From Pseudidiomarina halophila (GTDB lineage Bacteria > Pseudomonadota > Gammaproteobacteria > Enterobacterales > Alteromonadaceae), in assembly GCF_003987215.1 (NCBI RefSeq), contig NZ_PIPW01000001.1, positions 744,001 to 808,000 of the forward strand: a stretch of DNA of 64,000 nt. Reading direction: 5' to 3'. The position numbers and the translations under genes were made by a program. The notes beneath the pieces are model-generated. The model was not told where the DNA came from, did not search any database, and was given only the letters and a program-made list of their open reading frames with translations. This document shows positions 18,078-24,799 of this stretch, piece after piece; the first letter of the stretch is position 1, and the number at the start of each line of letters is the position of its first letter.

Positions 18078-19790
18078 ATGAACGCTATTTTACTGATGTT
18101 GCTTGGTTTAGGTGGCATGTTTCTGGGCTATGTTTTCTACTCGAAATACGTCGCTGAAAAGATCTATAAGCTGGATCCGGACTTTCGTACCCCCGCCCAT
18201 GAATTCGAAGATGGCATTGATTTTGTGCCAACTAATAAATATGTGCTTTGGGGGCACCACTTCACTTCCGTAGCAGGGGCTGCCCCTATCATTGGTCCCG
18301 CAATCGCGGTCATTTGGGGCTGGGTACCCGCATTTTTATGGGTCATTTTCGGTACCATTTTCTTTGCCGGTGTGCACGATGCTGGCGCTATCTGGGCCTC
18401 CAGCCGTAATCGCGCCCGCTCTATCGGTGCGCTAACCGGAGACGTTGTCGGTAAGCGTTCGCAATCGTTATTTATGATTGTTATTTTTTTAGTGCTTCTG
18501 ATGGTCAATGCGGTCTTTGCCACAGCGATTTCAGGCTTACTTATTAACTTCCCCAGCTCCGTAGTCCCCGTTTGGGGCGCTATTTTTGTCGCACTGATTA
18601 TCGGTCAGATTATTTTCCGCAAATGGATGGGGCTGGGAACAATATCCATACTCGGCGTGCTCGCTTTATATGCCATGATTTTCGTTGGCCCGGCAGTCCC
18701 CTTAGCCTTGCCGGAAACGGTGATGGGCCTGTCGGATAATGCCAGCTGGATCCTGATTCTGTTCTTCTACGCTGCGATTGCATCATTATTGCCGGTCTGG
18801 ATGTTGTTGCAGCCGCGCGATTACATTAATGGTTTGCAGCTCTTTATCGGCTTGTTCCTCATCTACGGCGCGGTACTTATCAGTGGTCCGGAGCTGGTTG
18901 CTCCGGCATTTAATACCAACACACCCGAGGGTACGCCGTCGCTGGTTCCGTTACTTTTTGTCACCATTGCCTGCGGCGCGATTTCCGGATTTCACGGGCT
19001 GGTGGCCTCGGGCACGACTTCCAAACAACTCGACAAGGAAACGGACGCCCGCTTTGTCGGTTACTTTGGCGCTATTGGTGAAGGCTCGTTATCGCTGGCA
19101 ACCATCATTGCCGTTACCGCGGGGTTTGCGACGCTTGCTGACTGGCAGGCGGTTTATCACAGCTTTGGTCAGGGCGGTGTTTCCGCTTTCGTCTCCGGTG
19201 GTGCGCAAATCCTGCAACAGGGTTTAAGTCTGGATGTGGAGATTTCTGAAACTCTGCTAACAGTGATGGCAGTATTATTTGCCGGCACGACGATGGACAC
19301 CGGGATACGCCTGCAGCGCTATATTTTTCAGGAATGGGGTGGCATTTACAACATTAAATGGATGGAAAAAGCCGCGCCTGCAACGCTGCTGGCCGTGGGT
19401 TCATGTTTAATTCTTGCGTTCGGCGCTGGTGGTGCCGATGGTACGGGTGGACTGGCAATATGGCCACTTTTCGGTACCACCAATCAATTGTTGGCAGGAC
19501 TAACTCTATTGGTTATAACGACTATGTTGGTGCGGCTCAAACGACCCATGTATGTCACCCTGCTACCCTTACTATTTTTGTTAGTGATGACCATTTATGC
19601 GCTGCTCATTCAGCTGAAAGGTTTCTATGACGACGCCAACTGGTTCCTGTTCAGCCTTGACCTGCTGGTGTTAATCGCAGCCATCTGGATTGCCCTCGAA
19701 TCAGCCAGCGCTCTGACCCGCATTCGTCGCGAGAATGCAGCTGATCAGGCGGGAGAGAATGCAACCGAGAACAAAGCGAACCGCTCATGA
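18078..19790 (+). CDS. CstA-family transporter (carbon starvation protein)
   Basis: This is a polytopic inner-membrane transporter of the CstA/BtsT family, which imports peptides or pyruvate. The family N-terminus is clear: a first helix, then YKLDPDFRTPAHEFEDGIDF, then VLWGHHFTSVAGAAPIIGPA, and HDAGAIWASSRN. About 14-16 hydrophobic segments follow, and GFHGLVASGTTSKQL is typical. At 570 residues it is shorter than E. coli CstA (about 700), so it lacks the long C-terminal extension. The C-terminal tail is polar. The next gene starts inside its stop codon (ATGA, 4-nt overlap), making it the first gene of a coupled trio with a CC-terminal small protein and an ArsA-like ATPase. The substrate is inferred only. 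Confidence 0.93.
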   Translation: MNAILLMLLGLGGMFLGYVFYSKYVAEKIYKLDPDFRTPAHEFEDGIDFVPTNKYVLWGHHFTSVAGAAPIIGPAIAVIWGWVPAFLWVIFGTIFFAGVHDAGAIWASSRNRARSIGALTGDVVGKRSQSLFMIVIFLVLLMVNAVFATAISGLLINFPSSVVPVWGAIFVALIIGQIIFRKWMGLGTISILGVLALYAMIFVGPAVPLALPETVMGLSDNASWILILFFYAAIASLLPVWMLLQPRDYINGLQLFIGLFLIYGAVLISGPELVAPAFNTNTPEGTPSLVPLLFVTIACGAISGFHGLVASGTTSKQLDKETDARFVGYFGAIGEGSLSLATIIAVTAGFATLADWQAVYHSFGQGGVSAFVSGGAQILQQGLSLDVEISETLLTVMAVLFAGTTMDTGIRLQRYIFQEWGGIYNIKWMEKAAPATLLAVGSCLILAFGAGGADGTGGLAIWPLFGTTNQLLAGLTLLVITTMLVRLKRPMYVTLLPLLFLLVMTIYALLIQLKGFYDDANWFLFSLDLLVLIAAIWIALESASALTRIRRENAADQAGENATENKANRS

Positions 19791-20059
19791 AAATTACCGC
19801 CATACGTAACTGGCTCTCACGAGCGAATAAACTGGCTAATGAGTACTACAATGCCCCCTACCGCGCTGCGGTAGCGCGGGCAAAACGCGAGCAGGACGAT
19901 CTCTTCATGCTCTACGTTTACGCCGAGATGATGGGCATTCCTAATCCCGCAAGTTACTACACCCTGGAGCTGCAGCCCCTATTGCTGGAACAATTTCACG
20001 AATGGCATTTGCGCATGGGCATGGAACATTCACCTTTTGATGAGTTCAGGTGCTGTTAA
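19787..20059 (+). CDS. small protein with C-terminal Cys-Cys (cory-CC-star type)
   Basis: This 90-residue cytoplasmic protein is encoded between the CstA-like transporter and the ArsA-like ATPase. The last two residues before the stop are Cys89-Cys90, the only cysteines in the protein. Other striking features are an N-terminal basic/aromatic segment (YYNAPYRAAVARAKREQDD), the core MGIPNPASYYTLELQP, and FHEWHLRMGME near the end. I recall a family annotated 'cory-CC-star' with this ending and this neighbourhood, but cannot verify it here; its function is not known to me. Coupling is tight: ATGA overlap with cstA upstream and TAATG overlap downstream. The terminal cysteines could bind metal, form a disulfide or carry a modification; this is inference. 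Confidence 0.85.
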   Translation: MKITAIRNWLSRANKLANEYYNAPYRAAVARAKREQDDLFMLYVYAEMMGIPNPASYYTLELQPLLLEQFHEWHLRMGMEHSPFDEFRCC

Positions 20060-21105
20060 TGGCGGCTCCAGAGTTTCTTGCGCAGCTCCCCCCCATTGTC
20101 TTTATCGGCGGTAAAGGCGGTGTCGGTAAAACCTCAGTTGCTTCTGCGCTGGCACTAAAGCTTGCCCGCAGTGGAAAACGTGTACTCATTGTTTCAACGG
20201 ATCCGGCACACAGTTTAAGTGATGCGTTTGACATCGCTATCGGTGGCCAGACAACGTCCATTGAGACAGATCTTGATGCCCTGGAGATCGATCCGGATGA
20301 ACAGGTAAACGCGCACATTGAAAATGTGCTTGCCAGCATGAAAGATCTGGTCAAGCCAACCTTATACCCGCAAATTGAAAAGCAGATGAAACTTACAGCG
20401 CAATCACCGGGAACCCAGGAAGCGGCATTACTTGAGTCAATCGCTAAAATCATCGATCAACGAACCGCAACGGGCTATGACCACGTACTCTTTGACACCG
20501 CGCCGACGGGCCATACCCTGCGTCTGTTGATCCTTCCTGAAGCGATGTCTGCATGGACGCAGGGATTGATGCAGCACAGTGAAAAAGCGCAGCAATTACA
20601 GGGCGTCGTCGATCATTTAGCATCCGCCCGGCAAACCGCCCCGCAGCACCCGATGGCCGAACCGCGACAACACGGAGTTGCCAACTTAAGTGATCGCAAC
20701 GCGAAAATTGCTGAGCGATTGCGTGAGCGGCAACAGCTGTTTCAACGGGTGCGCAGCACCATCAAGAATACTGACGAAACGGCTATTCTTTTAGTTCTGA
20801 CGCCAGAAAAGTTACCCATATTAGAAACACAGCGGGCGGTAAAACAACTGCATGAGCACAACCTGCCACTGGCAGCACTTATCGTGAACCGCAACCTGCC
20901 GGACTATCTGTCAGACCAGCGACAAGGTGAATTTCTGTTGCGACGCAAACAGCAGGAAAACATCTACCATGAAAAAATTGAGCAGTGCTTTGCGCGGGAG
21001 CTGAAAACTTACCTGCCGCTTTTCCCAACAGATCTTGATGGCATAAGTGGCTTAGAACAGTTGCTGCAAGCACTAAAAGACTGCAACTTCCACAGGTCAG
21101 TTTAA
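20059..21105 (+). CDS. ArsA/Get3-family ATPase
   Basis: This is a soluble P-loop ATPase of the ArsA/Get3 (SIMIBI) class. It has the deviant Walker A GKGGVGKT (residues 18-25), the STDPAHSLSD switch I region (46-55) and the DTAPTGHTLR switch II/A-loop (146-155). At 348 residues it is a single-ATPase form like Get3, not the duplicated ArsA. Only two cysteines are present, both near the C-terminus, with no CxxC zinc motif and no arsenite-binding triad, and there are no ars genes nearby, so arsenic resistance is unlikely. I use the ATG at 20059, whose A is the last base of the upstream stop (TAATG); a GTG at 20050 is an alternative. It overlaps the converging YqaA-like gene by 9 nt. Confidence 0.9.
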   Translation: MAAPEFLAQLPPIVFIGGKGGVGKTSVASALALKLARSGKRVLIVSTDPAHSLSDAFDIAIGGQTTSIETDLDALEIDPDEQVNAHIENVLASMKDLVKPTLYPQIEKQMKLTAQSPGTQEAALLESIAKIIDQRTATGYDHVLFDTAPTGHTLRLLILPEAMSAWTQGLMQHSEKAQQLQGVVDHLASARQTAPQHPMAEPRQHGVANLSDRNAKIAERLRERQQLFQRVRSTIKNTDETAILLVLTPEKLPILETQRAVKQLHEHNLPLAALIVNRNLPDYLSDQRQGEFLLRRKQQENIYHEKIEQCFARELKTYLPLFPTDLDGISGLEQLLQALKDCNFHRSV

Positions 21106-21687
21106 AACCACGAGCAGATAAATAGCGATACCCACAGCAAGTACGCCCCAGCCAAGCCGTTGCTGATGTTGCTCCCACCAGTTCAGAATACGCTCGCCAA
21201 GCCAGATCACCAGCAGTGCCAGACCGTAATAACGGATGCCGCGGGCGATGAGAGCTGCCAGAAAAAATAACAGATAAGGATAATTTGAACTACCAGCTGC
21301 GAGCATCCCTACCTGAAAGGGTATCGGCGTTATACCGACCAGCAGCAAAGTTGCAAAGCCATGTTCGCTAAAGTCCTGCTGAAACTCTGAGAACTCAGCG
21401 CTAACACCAAACCATTCAATTAACCATTGCCCGGCGGTATCGAAAAAGAACACGCCAATAGTGTAGCCAATAGTGGCGCCCACAAGACACCCGGCCAAAG
21501 CTACGGTCGCGATGGAAAACCAACGGTCACGCTCATGAATTAGCAGTGGGATCAGCACCAGCTCCAGTGGCACCGGCAAAATAATCGACTCCAACATCGA
21601 AAGCAGGAAAATCATCCAGAGGATATGATTGGAGTCGAGAATACGTGCCAACCACTTGTTGGCACGTTGGTCGTCAGGAGTGCGCAT
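21097..21687 (-). CDS. YqaA-like inner-membrane protein (SNARE-associated/VTT domain)
   Basis: This is a 196-residue integral membrane protein of the DedA/VTT superfamily, closest in pattern to YqaA. It has hydrophobic helices near residues 20-45, 58-80, 112-130, 135-160 and 175-195, and the motifs ESIILPVPLEL, GCLVGATIGYTIG and GITPIPFQVGMLAAG, where the re-entrant-loop glycine/proline pattern is typical. Relatives are proposed lipid flippases or scramblases, but YqaA has no established role. Its ATG overlaps the stop of the M28 peptidase gene by one nt (TAATG), so it is coupled to it. Its last 9 nt overlap the ArsA-like gene on the other strand. Confidence 0.85.
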   Translation of the reverse strand: MRTPDDQRANKWLARILDSNHILWMIFLLSMLESIILPVPLELVLIPLLIHERDRWFSIATVALAGCLVGATIGYTIGVFFFDTAGQWLIEWFGVSAEFSEFQQDFSEHGFATLLLVGITPIPFQVGMLAAGSSNYPYLLFFLAALIARGIRYYGLALLVIWLGERILNWWEQHQQRLGWGVLAVGIAIYLLVVLN

Positions 21688-23057
21688 TATTCGCCGAATG
21701 CACCCGCCGGACCAGGAAATACCACAGGGCTTTCAAAGCCGTCTTTACTGACACTGGCAACGCCAAAGAAATAATTATCAATGACGATATTCTCAAGCGT
21801 GTATTCGTTTACCAGGCCAACATCACGACTAAACTCCCAGTTAGGCGCATCGGTATGACGCCAGTACACCCGATAACCGGCGATATGATCACCTTCATCG
21901 CCGGCAGCAGCCTGCCATTTCAGGGTCGTGCTGGGGCTGACGGCACCGGCAATGCTGACATCCGCTGGTGGACTTGGTGCCCAGGCCATACTGGCTAAAG
22001 AGACGGCATTAAGCGCAGTCAGTTTTGCCGCATAATCAAAATCAACACCATCCAGGGTATCGCCATATTCAATCCCGTCTTCGACTCTTAAATCCTGATG
22101 CTGGCGATTGTAATTCTCGTTGGTTTCCATGATCCGCACGCCCGGAAAGCCCAGATCATTAAACGGACGGTGATGGCCCCCGCGGCCAAATCGATCGAGG
22201 CGGTAAATCACCATGGTATCCAGGTTTGGAATATAACGGTCGGCCATCCAATCGATGTAGCGCGCCAGGTTACGACTTGGGGAATCAACTTCACCACCGG
22301 TGTAACGACGACGCCGCGCTTCTTCTTCGGTCTCATCCATGCGTGTGCCTTCAGCGAAAATACGCGCAGTGCTGTTGTTGATCACGCCATTGACACCTTC
22401 AATATTGCCAATCATATCGTTATTCAACACGGCTTTAATGCGCCAACCATCAGCCTGGGCCTGTTCCGCCATAATTTTACCACCGAACAAGCCTTGTTCT
22501 TCCCCCGCTAAGGCTGCATATACAATAGTGCCGGCGAACTCATATTGACTCAGAACCCGCGCTGCTTCGAGAGTACCCGCTACACCCGAGGCATTGTCAT
22601 TGGCGCCCGGCGCATCAGAGGTGGCGTCCATAACATCAGAAACGCGTGAATCGATGTCACCGGACATAATGACATAACGGTTGGGATCAACGCTGCCCCG
22701 TTGCACGGCAATGACGCTCACAACTTCTGTGGCATTGGGGATCCGTGCTTCGCCACTAATCACGTCAGACTGGAAGTAGACTTCCAGGCAACCGCCGCAG
22801 GCCGCTGAAATTTCCTCGAACTCGGCTTTAATCCAGCGCCGTGCCGCACCAATTCCCCGGGTGTCAGATTCGGTTTCTGAAAGTGTATGGCGGGTACCAA
22901 AACTCACCAGTTTAGTAATATCCTGCTCAATACGCTCGGCAGAAACAGCCCCGGCAATCGCGTGCAGGCGTTCCTGATCGTTATAGGTTATTGTGTCTGC
23001 TTGTACGCTGCTTGCTAGCGTAAGCCCAAACACGGTCGATAGAACTATGGATTTCAT
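21687..23057 (-). CDS. secreted M28-family peptidase with C-terminal FnIII-like domain
   Basis: This is a predicted exported zinc aminopeptidase-like protein. A signal peptide is evident (residues 1-20, ending VQA). The M28 core runs from about residue 110 to 360, with D154 (DNASG), E186-E187 (GEEQG), D214 (NNDMIG) and a GGHHRPF histidine cluster. The first metal ligand, usually His in GHxDS, is Asp here (GDIDS, D134), so metal binding may differ. C87-G-G-C90 could form a disulfide. The C-terminal 90 residues look like a fibronectin type III domain (LKWQAA, IAGYRVYWR). A GAGGT ribosome site precedes the ATG. It lies in an operon between an unknown anchored protein and the YqaA-like gene. Confidence 0.87.
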   Translation of the reverse strand: MKSIVLSTVFGLTLASSVQADTITYNDQERLHAIAGAVSAERIEQDITKLVSFGTRHTLSETESDTRGIGAARRWIKAEFEEISAACGGCLEVYFQSDVISGEARIPNATEVVSVIAVQRGSVDPNRYVIMSGDIDSRVSDVMDATSDAPGANDNASGVAGTLEAARVLSQYEFAGTIVYAALAGEEQGLFGGKIMAEQAQADGWRIKAVLNNDMIGNIEGVNGVINNSTARIFAEGTRMDETEEEARRRRYTGGEVDSPSRNLARYIDWMADRYIPNLDTMVIYRLDRFGRGGHHRPFNDLGFPGVRIMETNENYNRQHQDLRVEDGIEYGDTLDGVDFDYAAKLTALNAVSLASMAWAPSPPADVSIAGAVSPSTTLKWQAAAGDEGDHIAGYRVYWRHTDAPNWEFSRDVGLVNEYTLENIVIDNYFFGVASVSKDGFESPVVFPGPAGAFGE

Positions 23058-23068
23058 AGGTGAACCTC

Positions 23069-23509
23069 TTATTCACAATCTTCTGGAGTAAAGCGCAAAG
23101 TAAACAGATTTAGTTCGTTCTGATCTAAATAACGGAACTCAACAAAATCAGCCTCTTCCCGATAGAATTTTAATGCCTCGCCCGTACAATACTCGCGCAG
23201 CATAGCGGGCCTGACCTGCTGTTCAAAATCATTTTCATCATGCACGAAGCGATCCACACGAATCAGTGTGTAGTAGAAACGCATACCATAATTTGCTACT
23301 TCAGCGCGATCAAAACGCGTTTGTTGATCGAGCATACGCGGTAAGTCACGGTTTAGCTTACCGGAAAGTTCCAGCAACTCCTGATAGAGTTTACTGCGTT
23401 GTTTCGAACCGTCCCGTTGCGCGGTGCTGTGCCATAGCCAACTTGCCAGACTACCGATAATTAATACGATAATTGCTGCAACCAGACTCTTTTTAAACGT
23501 TGCTGACAT
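23069..23509 (-). CDS. membrane-anchored protein of unknown function
   Basis: I do not recognise this 146-residue protein. It has one N-terminal hydrophobic helix (about residues 8-27) with a KK before it, predicting an inner-membrane anchor with the rest in the periplasm. The soluble part is rich in charged and aromatic residues, with two cysteines (EYCTGE and the penultimate Cys in PEDCE) that could form a disulfide. An AAAGGG ribosome site precedes the ATG. It is the first gene of an operon with the M28 peptidase 11 nt downstream, and is divergent from acrA. It has no helix-turn-helix, so it is not the pump regulator. Confidence 0.75.
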   Translation of the reverse strand: MSATFKKSLVAAIIVLIIGSLASWLWHSTAQRDGSKQRSKLYQELLELSGKLNRDLPRMLDQQTRFDRAEVANYGMRFYYTLIRVDRFVHDENDFEQQVRPAMLREYCTGEALKFYREEADFVEFRYLDQNELNLFTLRFTPEDCE

Positions 23510-23560
23510 AAACTTTTACCCTTTAAAGCACGTAGCACTCAATGAAGTTGAGATTTCCAC

Positions 23561-23589
23561 TTACAAACATTCATGTATGTATGTATAAT
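23561..23589 (+). promoter_or_regulatory. acrAB promoter with embedded AcrR-like operator
   Basis: A perfect TATAAT -10 (23584-23589) lies 17 nt after a weak -35, TTACAA (23561-23566). Between and across them sits a 24-bp imperfect palindrome (23562-23585; half-sites TACAAACATTCA and TGTATGTATGTA, 10 of 12 complementary positions). Compared from memory with the E. coli AcrR operator it agrees at 20 of 24 positions. A TetR-family repressor bound there would block RNA polymerase. Confidence 0.7.
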
Positions 23590-23653
23590 TACGGCCATCT
23601 ATACAAGCTCACTAAGCTTTACGCAAAAATTCAAAAAATGAGGTAGTCATTAC

Positions 23654-24796
23654 ATGCGTCAACGTACCCTATCACCACTGGCCATTGCAGTCTTTAGCAG
23701 CGCGATGCTGATTGCCGGTTGCAGTGATGCTGAACAGTCTGACCCGCAACAACAACAGCAACAGCAGACCGTCGGCGTGGTCACGCTTGAGACCCAATCT
23801 CTTGATTTAACAACAACGCTACCTGGCCGTGCCACTGCGTATCGTAGCGCAGAAGTTCGCCCGCAAGTAAGTGGTATTTTGGAACAACAACTGTTTACAG
23901 AAGGCAGCGACGTTGAAGCGGGCCAGTCACTCTATCGCATTGACCCGGCAATTTATAAAGCCGACCTGGCTGCAGCAGAAGCTGCGGTAGCGCAAGCGCA
24001 AGCCACTTTGAGTGCAGCAACCGCACGGTTCAAGCGGTTTCAGGACTTACTGGCTGACAACGCTATCAGTCAGCAGGAATTTGACGAAGCTGAAGCCGCC
24101 TACCTGGAAGCGCAGGCGCAACTCAAAGTTGCTGAAGCACAGCAACAACGTGCCGCTGTGAACCTTGAATACACAGCAGTTAAAGCTCCGATTAGTGGAC
24201 GCATTGGACGCTCGGTCCTCACCGAGGGCGCACTAGTGAGCGTCGGTCAAAGCTTGCCATTAACCACCATTCACCAGCTGGACCCGATTTATGTTGATAT
24301 TCAGCAAAGCAGCGAAGCGTACCTGGAGATGCAGGAAGCTATTGCCGCGGGTCGTATTCGGGTTGATGAGAATAATCAGGCAAAGGTAAAACTTTATGCC
24401 AACAACGGTACTGAAGCGATCGCCGAGGGCAAATTACTATTTAATGAGGTGACGGTCGACCCGTCGACCAGTTCGATTGCACTGCGTGCCCAGTTTGATA
24501 ATCCACAACGCCGCATTCTGCCGGGTATGTTTGTCAACGCGGAGATCGCCACCGGTACTCTTACCGATGCCCTGCTCGCCCCGCAGACTGGCGTGTCCCG
24601 CGATCCGCGCGGGCGGGCTGTGGTGTTGCTGGTCACATCTGAAGGTAAAGTTGAGCAACGTTACATCGAGGTAACCGAGACGTCCGGCAGTCACTGGATT
24701 GTTCGGTCAGGACTTGAAGCGGGCGATAAAATCATTGTCGAGGGCCTGCAAAAGGTCCAACCCGGAGCGACAGTACAAACGGAAGAAGTGAAATAA
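23654..24796 (+). CDS. acrA: RND efflux periplasmic adaptor subunit (AcrA-like lipoprotein)
   Basis: This membrane-fusion protein links an inner-membrane RND pump to an outer-membrane channel. A lipoprotein signal peptide with lipobox LIAGC (Cys23) is present. The biotinyl-lipoyl half-motifs surround a coiled-coil alpha-hairpin rich in Ala, Gln and Glu (about residues 95-165), followed by AVKAPISGRIGRS, a beta-barrel domain and the membrane-proximal IIVEGLQKVQPG. At 380 residues it is the usual length. acrB follows after 3 nt, so the two form an operon. No outer-membrane TolC gene is adjacent; TolC is usually encoded elsewhere. The gene symbol reflects family resemblance to E. coli AcrA; Pseudomonas MexA is equally close in type. 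Regulation is probably by the AcrR-like operator just upstream. Confidence 0.93.
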   Translation: MRQRTLSPLAIAVFSSAMLIAGCSDAEQSDPQQQQQQQTVGVVTLETQSLDLTTTLPGRATAYRSAEVRPQVSGILEQQLFTEGSDVEAGQSLYRIDPAIYKADLAAAEAAVAQAQATLSAATARFKRFQDLLADNAISQQEFDEAEAAYLEAQAQLKVAEAQQQRAAVNLEYTAVKAPISGRIGRSVLTEGALVSVGQSLPLTTIHQLDPIYVDIQQSSEAYLEMQEAIAAGRIRVDENNQAKVKLYANNGTEAIAEGKLLFNEVTVDPSTSSIALRAQFDNPQRRILPGMFVNAEIATGTLTDALLAPQTGVSRDPRGRAVVLLVTSEGKVEQRYIEVTETSGSHWIVRSGLEAGDKIIVEGLQKVQPGATVQTEEVK

Positions 24797-24799
24797 GAT

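Noticed and set aside
18078-21105. Arsenic resistance locus
   Set aside because: The ATPase is ArsA-like only in fold; arsenite-binding cysteines are absent and no arsR, arsB, arsC or acr3 gene is present.
23069-23509. Divergent gene as the acrAB repressor
   Set aside because: The protein has an N-terminal membrane anchor and no helix-turn-helix, so it cannot be an AcrR-type regulator.
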